From positions 7,042-47,739 of the forward strand of contig CAJUOR010000006.1 in the NCBI GenBank assembly GCA_910588165.1: DNA of 40,698 nucleotides, in the 5' to 3' direction. Each line of letters opens with the position of its first letter. Position 1 is the stretch's first letter. Source of the stretch: an uncultured Thomasclavelia sp. GTDB taxonomy: Bacteria; Bacillota_I; Bacilli_A; Erysipelotrichales; Coprobacillaceae. A model generated the notes under the pieces. The model was not told the DNA's origin. It worked only from the letters and a program-made list of their open reading frames with translations, and ran no database searches. The position numbers were made by a program, and so were the translations under genes. Shown one piece after another: positions 7,941 to 16,940 of the stretch.

Positions 7941-7943
7941 TAT

Positions 7944-7971
7944 ATTATAGCATATCTTTATAATTAGTAAA
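7944..7971 (-). promoter_or_regulatory. Extended -10 promoter of the structured RNA/ynzC
   Basis: Minus strand: -35 TTTACT (plus-strand AGTAAA 7966-7971), 16-bp spacer ending in TGC, -10 TATAAT (plus-strand ATTATA 7944-7949). TGCTATAAT is a perfect extended -10. The expected start is at about 7937-7940, the first bases of the closing stem. Confidence 0.75.
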
Positions 7972-7979
7972 CATACTTT

Positions 7980-9272
7980 TTAAAGATTTTCTTTTTTGGG
8001 CAAGACGATATGTATGCTGCTTTTAGAGAGATCAAAGAACTTTAAACAAGCCACAACATCATCATAAGTTAAGGCATCAAGCGCATCAATCAGCTCAAAA
8101 GCACTGATATTTTCAAAATAATAACGGATAAACAAATTGGCAATTGACTCAGGTGAATTGAATAACATAATCATATTTCCGATATTTTGTCTTTTCAATC
8201 TTTCAAAATCAGATTTTGGAAGTGTTTTTTCCGGTAATGCCCCTACCAGTGTCTGCAAAGCTTTTTTCAATTCTTCAACGTGAAAAGTATCGCCACCCAT
8301 TTGAATAAAGGCATAATCTCTTTCTTGGGTAAAGAAGCCTCCGAAACTATCGTTAATCAATCCATCTTTTGTCCACTCTTCATATAAATCTCCGCTTTTT
8401 GAAAATAGGTAATCTAATATAATGTTACAAGACAGCTCTCTTTTTAACTTTTCCAAAGGAGCGTCAGGGACATTGTCAACTTTAATAGCCATCGTTAATT
8501 TTGGTATGGCAACGTCCATATATTGAATGGTTTCTTGTTTAGCCACCGTTCTAGGTTCATCTATCTTCTCTCTTATAATTGGTTGTGGTTTTTCAAAATG
8601 CTTAGCATTTTGATTTTCTTCAATCATTTGCATCATTGTTTCAGGTTCGATATGCCCTACCACAAATAAAACCATATTGCTTGGATGATAGAAAGTGTGA
8701 TAGCACATCTCCAACGCTTCCATAGTTGTCGCATTAACGGTTTCAACTGTCCCGGCAATATCGACAGATATAGGATGATGATGATAAAGGTTTTGAATAG
8801 CCCCAAAATAGTTTTGCCAATCCGGATCATCGTCGTACATTTTAATTTCCTGTCCGATAATCCCCTTTTCTTTTTCAACATTTTCTTCGGTTAAATATAA
8901 ATCTTGTACAAAGTCTAAAAGCAACTTTGTGCATTCTAACTCTTTAGAGCTGGTAGAAAAAAGATAAGCTGTACGTGTGGAAGATGTGAAGGCATTGGTC
9001 GAAGCACCTAGATTAGAGAATAAATCTATCGCATCGCCGTTTTCCATTTCAAACATCTTATGCTCTAAAAAGTGAGCAACGCCATCAGGAACTTTTATCA
9101 TTTCTTTTTGTCCTAAAGGCACAAAAGATGTGTCGACACTGCCAAAGCGTGTCGCAAAGATACCATAAGTTTTAGAAAAGCCCTCTTTTTTTAACAGAAA
9201 GACTTCTAAACCATTACTCATTGTTTGGTGATAAAGTGTTTCTTTGAGTGTTTTGTATTCTGTTTTTTGCAT
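7980..9272 (-). CDS. ymfH: M16 family zinc metallopeptidase, YmfH-like (active subunit)
   Basis: A 430-aa insulinase/MPP-like (M16) peptidase. The inverted zinc motif HxxEH is intact as HFLEH (His67, Glu70, His71) in PDGVAHFLEHKMFEMENGD. The third ligand is expected in the downstream segment EKEKGIIGQEIKMYDDDPDW. The remainder is the second alpha/beta M16 half. No signal peptide, so cytoplasmic. It follows the ymfF-like gene by 1 bp, and the two probably form a heterodimeric M16B protease as bacterial pairs do; the substrate is unknown. The pair sits next to ftsK/spoIIIE as in B. subtilis. The start follows GGAGAGGTCTAAA, which overlaps the upstream stop. Confidence 0.88.
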   Translation of the reverse strand: MQKTEYKTLKETLYHQTMSNGLEVFLLKKEGFSKTYGIFATRFGSVDTSFVPLGQKEMIKVPDGVAHFLEHKMFEMENGDAIDLFSNLGASTNAFTSSTRTAYLFSTSSKELECTKLLLDFVQDLYLTEENVEKEKGIIGQEIKMYDDDPDWQNYFGAIQNLYHHHPISVDIAGTVETVNATTMEALEMCYHTFYHPSNMVLFVVGHIEPETMMQMIEENQNAKHFEKPQPIIREKIDEPRTVAKQETIQYMDVAIPKLTMAIKVDNVPDAPLEKLKRELSCNIILDYLFSKSGDLYEEWTKDGLINDSFGGFFTQERDYAFIQMGGDTFHVEELKKALQTLVGALPEKTLPKSDFERLKRQNIGNMIMLFNSPESIANLFIRYYFENISAFELIDALDALTYDDVVACLKFFDLSKSSIHIVLPKKENL

Positions 9273-9273
9273 T

Positions 9274-10533
9274 TTAGACCTCTCCTTTCAAAAGGAATGT
9301 CGTATCTAAAGATAATTGTTGACTGACAGCTACAATTTCTTCTTTAGTTACAGCCATCAATTTATCTAAATATTCCTGAATGGTTTCCTTTTTTTGCACA
9401 ATATCACGATTATAGGCAAGTAAAACAATATTACTTTGCTCATCTTGTGATTTTTTCAGACTGTTTTCAAACATCATTTTAGTAATAGCCAATTCTTCAT
9501 CACTGACATGACCTTGTTGAATATCGTGAAGTTGTTCTAAGACTAAGGCTTCAACCTTTTCGGCCTTATCCTTTTCAATGCCACAGCTTACCATGACAAT
9601 GCCATTAAAAGCATCGTAATTGGAAGAAACATAATAACATAAACTCTGTTTTTCACGAACATTTTTAAAGAGACGTGAATGGGAAAAAGCTCCGAAGATT
9701 CCATTAAAGATAGTCATCGCTTCATGGTTTGGCGATAAAAAATCGATATTGGTAGCAAACCCCATATTGAATTTTGATTGCGTAATTTTTTGGGCTTCAA
9801 CTAGATGCTTTACATCACTATGTTCTGGCTTGAAGCAAGTTGCAGCCTCAAAGTTTTCTTTTCTTGGGGCAAATGAAAATGTATTTTTCAATAATTCAAT
9901 ATGCTTATCATTAAAATGACCGATAGCATATATTTCAATCGTATCCTCTTCTAGCATCTTTTTTAAAGCTTGGGTTAAATCTTGGGCAGATATTTGATCG
10001 ATATCTTCTTCATACCCGATACCCGAAATACCCAAAACTTGATTTTTCCCCATTGCATCGAGCGTTTGGTCTAATGCATAAGTATACTTATCATCTTTAA
10101 GAGCCGTTAAACGTTCTTTTAACTCACGCTTTTTAGCTTCGACAATATTTTGAGAGAAGATACCATTTTCAAAATTAGGATCAAAAAGAATATCCTTCAT
10201 TAAGTTTAATTGTTGTTCGAGCAGTGCTTCAGAAGATACCAAGTAGTTTTCATTGACAAAAGTTGATGAAAGATGAATGATTTGGGCTTGACCTTTGGTA
10301 GAAACATTGCTGGTAAGGTTAGCCCCATATAAATCTTCTAAATGAATAGCTAAAGATTTAATAGATGGCAGTTGCTTGGTTCCACCTAAAAGCACCATAC
10401 TTAATAAAGAACGAATGGTTGCTGTTTCTCTAGTCAAATCATTTTTAAACTTCATAGATACAAGTGTAGACTTAAATTTATCTGTATTTGTTATATGCAA
10501 ACGACAGCCTGTAAGATTGATAGTTATGTTCAT
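9274..10533 (-). CDS. ymfF: M16 family peptidase-like protein, YmfF-like (no zinc motif)
   Basis: A 419-aa paralogue of the next gene, from the ATG at 10531-10533, which follows AAAAGGAGGTTTTT. The frame is open 28 codons further upstream, but that stretch overlaps the promoter and has no family likeness. The N-terminal region where HxxEH would stand reads SIKSLAIHLEDLYGANL, so the zinc motif is absent. The C-terminal half keeps M16 features (FSHSRLFKNVREKQSLCYYVSS, with the R/Y substrate-binding pattern). This is the usual split: one catalytic and one substrate-binding subunit. It is likely co-transcribed with ymfH. Confidence 0.87.
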   Translation of the reverse strand: MNITINLTGCRLHITNTDKFKSTLVSMKFKNDLTRETATIRSLLSMVLLGGTKQLPSIKSLAIHLEDLYGANLTSNVSTKGQAQIIHLSSTFVNENYLVSSEALLEQQLNLMKDILFDPNFENGIFSQNIVEAKKRELKERLTALKDDKYTYALDQTLDAMGKNQVLGISGIGYEEDIDQISAQDLTQALKKMLEEDTIEIYAIGHFNDKHIELLKNTFSFAPRKENFEAATCFKPEHSDVKHLVEAQKITQSKFNMGFATNIDFLSPNHEAMTIFNGIFGAFSHSRLFKNVREKQSLCYYVSSNYDAFNGIVMVSCGIEKDKAEKVEALVLEQLHDIQQGHVSDEELAITKMMFENSLKKSQDEQSNIVLLAYNRDIVQKKETIQEYLDKLMAVTKEEIVAVSQQLSLDTTFLLKGEV

Positions 10534-10560
10534 AAAAACCTCCTTTTGATACATAATTAT

Positions 10561-10566
10561 ATTATA
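10561..10566 (-). promoter_or_regulatory. Candidate -10 box for ymfF-ymfH
   Basis: TATAAT on the minus strand (plus-strand ATTATA 10561-10566), about 28 nt before the ymfF start. A second overlapping TATAAT lies at 10556-10561. The -35 region is only AT-rich. Confidence 0.4.
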
Positions 10567-10667
10567 CTCTTTTTTTGAAATTTCAAAAGCAAAAAATAAA
10601 GTAGAAAGCAAAGTCAATTGAATAGAAACACGTAACCTACATCTAAAACAAAATCATATCATGATGC

Positions 10668-10699
10668 ATAATAAAAGTGTGACAAGTAAGCATCACACT
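10668..10699 (-). terminator. Terminator after ftsK
   Basis: On the minus strand: stem AGTGTGA, 10-nt loop, stem TCACACT (plus-strand 10676-10682 and 10693-10699), then TTTTATTAT. It separates ftsK from the ymfF-ymfH pair. Confidence 0.7.
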
Positions 10700-10751
10700 C
10701 TTTGTTTTTATGTATTCTAATATGTAAAGATATTTTTCTTTCGGTAGATTC

Positions 10752-13193
10752 CTATTCTTCTTCATATTTACGAATGTAAACTTCACGAGGCTTTGAGCCA
10801 ATCTGCGGACCGATAACACCATTTGCTTCTAATTGATCGATAATACGAGCGGCCTTATTGTAACCGATTCTAAATTGACGCTGCAATAGTGAAGCACTCG
10901 CTTTTTGCGAAGCAATGACAAAATCACGGCAATCCTCATATTCTTCATCTTGGTCATCATATCCGCCACCGCTATTATTAGACGTATCTAAATTGACAAA
11001 GTTTTCATCAAAAACAGCTTCTTGTTGATTGGAAACGAAATTAACAATTGCTTCAACCTCAGCATCGGAAACAAATGAGCCTTGAACACGGATTGGTGAA
11101 CTAGACCCCATCGGAGAAAATAACATATCCCCTTTACCTAATAATTTCTCAGCACCGGACATATCTAAAATCGTACGTGAATCAATAGATGAAGAAACTG
11201 CAAACGCAATACGTGATGGAATGTTGGCTTTAACTACACCGGTAATAACGTCGGTTGATGGTCTTTGGGTTGCGACAATCAAATGAATTCCCGCAGCACG
11301 TGCCATTTGCGAGATACGCATAATACAATCTTCAACATCTTTACTAGCAACCATCATCAAATCGGCTACCTCATCTAAAATTACGACGATAAACGGTAAA
11401 ATTTCCTTTTGATTTTCTTGATCATGACTTTCGTTATGCATTTTAGCGTACTCGTTATAACCTGCTATATTTCTGGCATTGACACTTGCGAATAATTCAT
11501 AGCGTCTTTCCATTTCCTGTACGACGACACGCAAAGCTTTAGCCGCCTTTTTAGGATCTGTAATAACTGGTGAGATAAGATGCGGAACACCATTATAATT
11601 GCTTAATTCAACTTTTTTAGGGTCTACTAGCATCAATCTCACTTCATCTGGACGTGTTCTCATCAACAAGGAACAAATAATACCATTAACACAAACAGAT
11701 TTACCTGAACCGGTTGCTCCGGCAATAAGTAAGTGAGGCATTTTATCTAACTCGGCAAAAACAGAAACACCGGTTACATCTTTACCTAAAGGGACTAATA
11801 AACGACTGTCTTTTTTCTTTTCCGGAATATCCTTTAATACTTCTCTGAAAGAAACTGTTGTCGCCTCTAAATTAGGGATTTCAACACCGACTGCCGCTTT
11901 TCCCGGAATAGGTGCTTCAATACGAATGTCTTTAGCCGCTAAAGCTAATTTAATATCATCTTGCAAACTTGAAATACGATTAACACGTGTTCCCGTTTCT
12001 AATTTCAATTCATACTTCGTTACAGCCGGTCCAATAAAAATCTCACTGACTTTTGCGTGCACACCAAACTCATTTAAAACATTGCTTAGTCTAATGGCAT
12101 TTTCCTTAGCCAATTGACTGGCATTAGACTTTTGATTTTTCCCGGTTTTTGGCATTGAAAGTAAAGAAATCGGTGGGAATTGATAATCCTTACGCACTTC
12201 CATTTTCCCGGTCTTATTGATAGAGCCATCATTTTCTATTTGAGGTTTTTCTTTTAGAGGATTTTGTTTTTCTGTTTGGATATTGTTTTGTGGTAAAGTT
12301 TCAACTTGTTCAATCGTTTTTGATGGTTCAATCAAATCATCTGTATCAAACGGTAATTCATCTTCAAAATCTTCAACTTCATTGATGATTATTTCAGGTT
12401 CTTCTTGCATATGAATAGGTGTCGGTTCAGAACGAATGATTTCTGCTTCAACAATCTCATCATCTTCAAAATCAGCCATATTGATTTTTGGTTCTAAGTT
12501 TTCTTTATCAATGGCGTTAGACTTAGAAGCTTGTTTTTCTTCATTTCGCTGTTTGGCTTCAAAAGTTTTATCAGGAAAGAAAAACTTCTTCTTGTTGACT
12601 GACTGATTTTTCTTGACAGAAGCCAAGGCACGTTTTTGACTTGCTTTTTGAAGGGCTTCTTTCTGATTCTTCAAACGAATTTTCATCATATCGAAATAGG
12701 CTTTTCCGATTAACAGACAGCCCCCTACAATTCCCACTAATAAACTGAAAATTTCTGTTCCCATACGATCAAACATCATACTGAAAACACTAAATAAAGT
12801 TGCTCCGATTAAACCGCCTCGAACTGCTTTGGTTTCCATTTGAAATTGTGTTAAGACGTTCATGCCAATTAAGTTTTTATCAGATGGTGCACTGGCAAAA
12901 AGAACCAATGCGAATAGAATTAAATAAATTCCTACCATCTTAGGACCCGTCATCTTAGGTATCCTCCCCTCATAAATAATATAAAGACAGATACACATAC
13001 ATAAAACATAAAAGAAAGCCGCAAACACTCCGAAAAGATAACCGCCAATCCCATCGATATATTGTCCGACACTACCTAGACGCAATGTTGCAATAATTAA
13101 GATAAACAGCGCTAAAACCGCAAACAAACGATATTGTAGCTCGATGTTTTTATTTTTAGAACTCTTCTTTTTTCTTGTCTTACTTTTCGGCAT
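10752..13193 (-). CDS. ftsK: DNA translocase FtsK/SpoIIIE
   Basis: An 813-aa septal DNA pump that moves chromosome DNA through the closing division or sporulation septum. A basic N-terminus (KSKTRKKKSSKNKN) precedes four or five membrane helices in residues 20-165. An acidic, low-complexity linker (about 210-330) follows. The RecA-like motor has Walker A GATGSGKS near residue 490, Walker B VVILDEVADLMM and the ATQRPSTDVITG motif. The C-terminal gamma winged helix (ASQKASASLLQRQFRIGYNK, near 750-790) reads the orienting DNA sites. In a genome with a germinant receptor this may serve as SpoIIIE; whether a second FtsK exists cannot be seen. The start follows TTGAGGTGAATTAA. The rnj-spoIIIE-ymfFH neighbourhood matches Bacillus. 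Confidence 0.95.
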   Translation of the reverse strand: MPKSKTRKKKSSKNKNIELQYRLFAVLALFILIIATLRLGSVGQYIDGIGGYLFGVFAAFFYVLCMCICLYIIYEGRIPKMTGPKMVGIYLILFALVLFASAPSDKNLIGMNVLTQFQMETKAVRGGLIGATLFSVFSMMFDRMGTEIFSLLVGIVGGCLLIGKAYFDMMKIRLKNQKEALQKASQKRALASVKKNQSVNKKKFFFPDKTFEAKQRNEEKQASKSNAIDKENLEPKINMADFEDDEIVEAEIIRSEPTPIHMQEEPEIIINEVEDFEDELPFDTDDLIEPSKTIEQVETLPQNNIQTEKQNPLKEKPQIENDGSINKTGKMEVRKDYQFPPISLLSMPKTGKNQKSNASQLAKENAIRLSNVLNEFGVHAKVSEIFIGPAVTKYELKLETGTRVNRISSLQDDIKLALAAKDIRIEAPIPGKAAVGVEIPNLEATTVSFREVLKDIPEKKKDSRLLVPLGKDVTGVSVFAELDKMPHLLIAGATGSGKSVCVNGIICSLLMRTRPDEVRLMLVDPKKVELSNYNGVPHLISPVITDPKKAAKALRVVVQEMERRYELFASVNARNIAGYNEYAKMHNESHDQENQKEILPFIVVILDEVADLMMVASKDVEDCIMRISQMARAAGIHLIVATQRPSTDVITGVVKANIPSRIAFAVSSSIDSRTILDMSGAEKLLGKGDMLFSPMGSSSPIRVQGSFVSDAEVEAIVNFVSNQQEAVFDENFVNLDTSNNSGGGYDDQDEEYEDCRDFVIASQKASASLLQRQFRIGYNKAARIIDQLEANGVIGPQIGSKPREVYIRKYEEE

Positions 13194-13218
13194 TTAATTC
13201 ACCTCAATTCATTTTTTT

Positions 13219-13227
13219 ATTATAACA
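13219..13227 (-). promoter_or_regulatory. Extended -10 promoter of ftsK
   Basis: TGTTATAAT on the minus strand (plus-strand ATTATAACA), about 26 nt before the ftsK start. The -35 region is T-rich without a clear hexamer, as is common for extended -10 promoters. Confidence 0.55.
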
Positions 13228-13256
13228 GAATCATTTGAAAAAAGCACGCACAATTT

Positions 13257-13291
13257 AAAAGGCGAATGCGAATCATATTCGCACGCACCTT
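13257..13291 (-). terminator. Terminator after the RNase J gene
   Basis: A long hairpin on the minus strand: inner stem GCGAAT-ATG-ATTCGC, extended outward by AAGGTGCGT against ATTCGCCTT with one mismatch and wobbles. It is followed by TTTT. It starts 3 bp after the stop codon. Confidence 0.75.
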
Positions 13292-13294
13292 AAA

Positions 13295-14995
13295 TTAGTT
13301 TTTAACTTCAATGATGACCGGTAAGACAACCGGACGTTTGCCGGTTTGTTTTAAAATGTAGTGACAAACGTTATCACGAATCGTATTTCGCACCTCTGTT
13401 AAATCGGCAACATTGTTTTCAGCAGCTTTCTCAACTTCTTTTTCAGCCATAGCTGTAATTTCACGCACAATGTGTTCGGCATCTTTCAGATAAATAAAAC
13501 CACGTGTCTGAACATCGGTTGCCGTAATAATTTCACGGGTCGTTTCATCAACAGTCATACCGATAATGACAACGCCATCTTGCGACAACATGATACGATC
13601 ATCAATGACCTTAACCCCGACATCACCGACACCAATCCCGTCAATCATGATAGAGTCAACCGGAACTTCTTCAATACCGGCTACTCTTTCACCATTTTCA
13701 AAAGTGATTTTTTCACCGTTATCGGTAATTAAAATATGCTCATCATCAATTCCCATTTTTTTAGCGATATGAGAGTTAGCGACGAAATGCTGATATTCGC
13801 CTTTGATTGGAAGATAGTATTTTGGTTTAAATGTCTGAATATAAACCTTAATATCCTCAATAGAAGCGTGCATTGAATACAAATCCTTGTTTTGTAAAAT
13901 ATGGATTTTCGCATTGGTGCGATATAAGTCATTTTGAGCTTTATTCGCAATTTTTTCAGTTCCCGGAAGAACCGGTGAAACGACGATAATCGTATCTGTC
14001 ATTCCAAGTTTTAGACGCTCATCTCCCCCATCAATAATATCACACAAATCATGATAAATACTTCTGGAAGTACCCGTTACTAAAACAACTAAATTATCAT
14101 CCCATCTAGGATCACCAATCATTTCTTCATTACCTAAGTATTCTTTAGGAATATTTAGAATCTTCTTGGAAGCGTGTTGTTCAAGGTTGACCAAGGCATT
14201 TGTATTATCGTAAGCATCTCGACCGTAGAATACTAATTTACGGTCATATTTTTTTGTTAATTCAATGATTTCTTGAATACGGAAGATATTTTGAGCATAA
14301 GCCGAAATGATAATACGCCCGTTTGTATCTTCAAAAATAGGTTCGATTTTATTGGTCAATTTATGTTTTGGTGATGTATAGCCATCTCTAGTCGCATAGC
14401 TTGATTCAACCAATAGAGCCAATACCCCTTTATTACCGATATCCATCATACGCTGCAAGTTAGATTTGAAGCCATCAGGTGCTCCAAAATCAATAATGGA
14501 TTCTCCGGTATAAACAATATAACCTTGGCTTGTTTCAAAAGCCACCCCAATGCTTCCCGGAATAGAATGTGTCAATGGGAAAAAGCTGACATTGACGCCT
14601 TTGATTTTGATATCCGCTTCTCTGCTGACAGGGTGCAGCTTTAATTCTATATGGGTGCGATTGCGCTTATTATAATGTTCCATCATTACTTTAATTAAAT
14701 CGGCTGTTAAGCTTGGTGCATAAACCGGTACGTTGATTTCATCAAGAATATAGCCTAACCCTTGCATGACATCATCATGTCCATGGGTAATAATGATAGC
14801 TGCGATACGCTTGGCATTTTCTTTTAAATATTCAAAGCCGGGAATAATAATATCCACGCCTAATTTATCTTGTTCCGGGAATTTAAACCCGGTATCAACC
14901 ACAAAAATTTTGTCATTGATTTCAAATACATACATACTTTTCCCATTTTCCGCTTGTCCACCTAAAGCGACAAAGGAAACAGTGTCTTTTTTCAT
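13295..14995 (-). CDS. rnjB: RNase J family protein with degenerate metal-binding motifs (J2-like)
   Basis: A 566-aa metallo-beta-lactamase/beta-CASP protein. The ATG at 14993-14995, after GAGGTGAAGAAAATA, gives the family N-terminus KKDTVSFVALGGQAENGKSM; the frame extends 16 codons further but without family likeness. Active RNase J carries HxHxDH, TGD and a PIHGEYR histidine. Here they read HGHDDV (71-76), YTGES (Asp to Glu at 165) and PIKGEYQ (His to Lys, near 395), while THS at 142-144 and SMHA keep their histidines. This pattern of loss is like RNase J2, which is nearly inactive and pairs with J1. I infer a structural or regulatory partner for an active J1 outside the window. The place directly upstream of ftsK/spoIIIE agrees with rnjB. 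Confidence 0.88.
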   Translation of the reverse strand: MKKDTVSFVALGGQAENGKSMYVFEINDKIFVVDTGFKFPEQDKLGVDIIIPGFEYLKENAKRIAAIIITHGHDDVMQGLGYILDEINVPVYAPSLTADLIKVMMEHYNKRNRTHIELKLHPVSREADIKIKGVNVSFFPLTHSIPGSIGVAFETSQGYIVYTGESIIDFGAPDGFKSNLQRMMDIGNKGVLALLVESSYATRDGYTSPKHKLTNKIEPIFEDTNGRIIISAYAQNIFRIQEIIELTKKYDRKLVFYGRDAYDNTNALVNLEQHASKKILNIPKEYLGNEEMIGDPRWDDNLVVLVTGTSRSIYHDLCDIIDGGDERLKLGMTDTIIVVSPVLPGTEKIANKAQNDLYRTNAKIHILQNKDLYSMHASIEDIKVYIQTFKPKYYLPIKGEYQHFVANSHIAKKMGIDDEHILITDNGEKITFENGERVAGIEEVPVDSIMIDGIGVGDVGVKVIDDRIMLSQDGVVIIGMTVDETTREIITATDVQTRGFIYLKDAEHIVREITAMAEKEVEKAAENNVADLTEVRNTIRDNVCHYILKQTGKRPVVLPVIIEVKN

Positions 14996-15034
14996 TATTT
15001 TCTTCACCTCATTATTTTCATTTACTCTAGTGCT

Positions 15035-15040
15035 ATTATA
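15035..15040 (-). promoter_or_regulatory. Candidate -10 box for the RNase J gene
   Basis: TATAAT on the minus strand (plus-strand ATTATA 15035-15040), 39 nt upstream of the start ATG and downstream of the lepA terminator. No clear -35. Confidence 0.45.
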
Positions 15041-15073
15041 CACTAATTTTACAGATAATTCTATTGATAGCGT

Positions 15074-15106
15074 AAAAAAGAAGAATAAAACTAGGTTCTA
15101 TTCTTC
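15074..15106 (-). terminator. Terminator of lepA, including its stop codon
   Basis: On the minus strand a 12-bp stem GAAGAATAGAAC (15095-15106) and GTTTTATTCTTC (15080-15091) with a 3-nt loop and one G-T pair, then TTTTTT. The lepA TAG (15098-15100) is inside the 5' arm. Confidence 0.85.
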
Positions 15107-16906
15107 ATCGACAGAAAGCACAGCCATGAAAGCTTCTTGCGGAATCTCAACGCTACCGACAGCCTTCATACGTTTTTTACCTTCTTTTTGCTTCTCTAAG
15201 AGCTTTTTCTTACGTGTAATATCTCCGCCATAACACTTCGCTAAAACGTTTTTACGCATCGCTTTGATTGTTGTGCGGGCAATGATTTTACCACCGACAG
15301 CCGCTTGGACCGGTACTTCAAATAACTGTTTAGGAATGATTCCTTTAAGTTTTTCACATATCAAACGCCCACGATTATAGGCGAAATCCTTATGGACAAT
15401 TGTCGATAAGGCATCGACAACATCGCCATTCAACATAATATCCATCTTTTGCAGTTTACTTGTTTTATATCCTGATAACTCATAATCAAAAGAGGCATAG
15501 CCTTTTGTGCATGATTTGAGCTTATCAAAGAAATCATAAACAATTTCGGCTAAAGGTATTTCATAGATGACATTAACACGTGTGTCATCTATATATTCAA
15601 TGTCAATATATTCGCCACGTTTATTTTGACAAAGCTCCATAATAGCCCCGATATAATCGCTAGGCGTCATAATATGCGCTTTGACATAAGGTTCTTCAAT
15701 ATGTTCCAAGACTTGTAATGATGGCAGTTTAGCCGGATTATCGACCTCTTGCATCGTTTTATCGGTTAGATAAGCATGATAAACAACCGAAGGTGCAGTA
15801 GCGATAAGCTCCAAATTAAACTCACGTTCTAAACGTTCCTGAATAACGTCCATATGTAATAAACCTAAGAAACCACATCTAAAGCCAAAGCCTAAAGCTT
15901 GCGATGTTTCCGGTTCAAATTGTAGACTTGAATCACTTAATGCAATTTTTTCCAAAGCTTCTCTTAAATCAGCGTATCTTGCATTATCGACAGGATATAA
16001 CCCACAATAAACCATAGGATTTAAACGACGATAACCGGGTAACGGCTCTTTACTTGGATTTTCCAAGGTCGTAATCGTATCTCCGACATCAATATCCTGA
16101 ATGGATTTAATCGAAGCCGAAATCCAACCGACTTCCCCACAGGATAAAACTTCTTTTTTGACTTCCTTAGGCGTTCTGACACCGACTTCCAAAACTTCGT
16201 ACACAGCATCGCTTGCCATAAAGTGAATATGATCGCCAACTTTAATTTGACCTTCCATCACACGAACAAAGACGATAACACCTCGATAGGCATCATAAAA
16301 TGAATCGAAGATAAGTGCTTGAACAGGATTATCTTTTGAGCCTTTCGGACTAGGAACATATTGTACGATATCTTCTAAAACTTCTTGAATATTTAAACCG
16401 GTTTTAGCCGAAATCAAAGGGGCATGATTGGCAGGTAATCCAATCACATCTTCAATTTCTTTTTTGATTTCATCGGGTCTTGCACTTGGTAAGTCAATTT
16501 TATTGATGACCGGCAAAATTTCTAAATTATTATCTAAAGCTAAATAGACATTCGCTAAAGTCTGAGCTTCAACCCCCTGAGCTGCATCGACAACTAAAAC
16601 AGCACCCTCACAGGCGGCTAATGATCTGGATACTTCGTATGTGAAATCGACATGGCCTGGTGTATCAATTAAATGAAGCAAATAGGTTTCACCATCTTTA
16701 GCTTGATAAGTTAATTGAACCGCATTCAGCTTAATAGTGATGCCTCTTTCTCTTTCTAATTCCATTTCATCTAGTAGTTGGGCTTTCATTTCACGATCGC
16801 TGACAGCTCCGGTTAAGCGAAGAATACAGTCTGCCAAAGTGGATTTACCATGATCAATATGGGCAATAATTGAAAAATTGCGTATTTTTGATTGATCGAA
16901 TTCCAT
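15098..16906 (-). CDS. lepA: Elongation factor 4 (LepA) GTPase
   Basis: A 602-aa ribosome-binding translational GTPase, usual length for LepA. G1 AHIDHGKST, the switch I region RERGITIKLNAV, G3 DTPGHVDF and G4 NKIDLP are all present. After domain II and an EF-G-like domain, the LepA-specific C-terminal domain is seen (FAYNRGRLICEKLKGIIPKQ, ARTTIKAMRKNVLAKCYGGD, TRKKKLLEKQKEGKKRMK). The frame is open to a GTG three codons upstream, but that GTG is part of the Shine-Dalgarno TAGGTG, which serves the ATG at 16904-16906. The gene is divergent from the ger operon and has its own terminator and extended -10 promoter. Confidence 0.96.
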   Translation of the reverse strand: MEFDQSKIRNFSIIAHIDHGKSTLADCILRLTGAVSDREMKAQLLDEMELERERGITIKLNAVQLTYQAKDGETYLLHLIDTPGHVDFTYEVSRSLAACEGAVLVVDAAQGVEAQTLANVYLALDNNLEILPVINKIDLPSARPDEIKKEIEDVIGLPANHAPLISAKTGLNIQEVLEDIVQYVPSPKGSKDNPVQALIFDSFYDAYRGVIVFVRVMEGQIKVGDHIHFMASDAVYEVLEVGVRTPKEVKKEVLSCGEVGWISASIKSIQDIDVGDTITTLENPSKEPLPGYRRLNPMVYCGLYPVDNARYADLREALEKIALSDSSLQFEPETSQALGFGFRCGFLGLLHMDVIQERLEREFNLELIATAPSVVYHAYLTDKTMQEVDNPAKLPSLQVLEHIEEPYVKAHIMTPSDYIGAIMELCQNKRGEYIDIEYIDDTRVNVIYEIPLAEIVYDFFDKLKSCTKGYASFDYELSGYKTSKLQKMDIMLNGDVVDALSTIVHKDFAYNRGRLICEKLKGIIPKQLFEVPVQAAVGGKIIARTTIKAMRKNVLAKCYGGDITRKKKLLEKQKEGKKRMKAVGSVEIPQEAFMAVLSVDEE

Positions 16907-16931
16907 TGTTTTCACCTACTTTCGATTACAC

Positions 16932-16940
16932 ATTATAACA
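16932..16940 (-). promoter_or_regulatory. Extended -10 promoter of lepA
   Basis: TGTTATAAT on the minus strand (plus-strand ATTATAACA), about 26 nt before the lepA ATG, the same element and spacing as at ftsK. The -35 is weak. Confidence 0.55.

Noticed and set aside
9274..10617. Longer YmfF start at 10617
   Set aside because: The extra 28 codons cover the promoter, have no Shine-Dalgarno, and the family N-terminus begins at the ATG with AGGAGG upstream (10533).
14766..15233. Plus-strand frame of 155 aa opposite rnj and lepA
   Set aside because: It is antisense to two well-supported genes and crosses the lepA terminator; composition is that of a complement frame and it has no ribosome-binding site.
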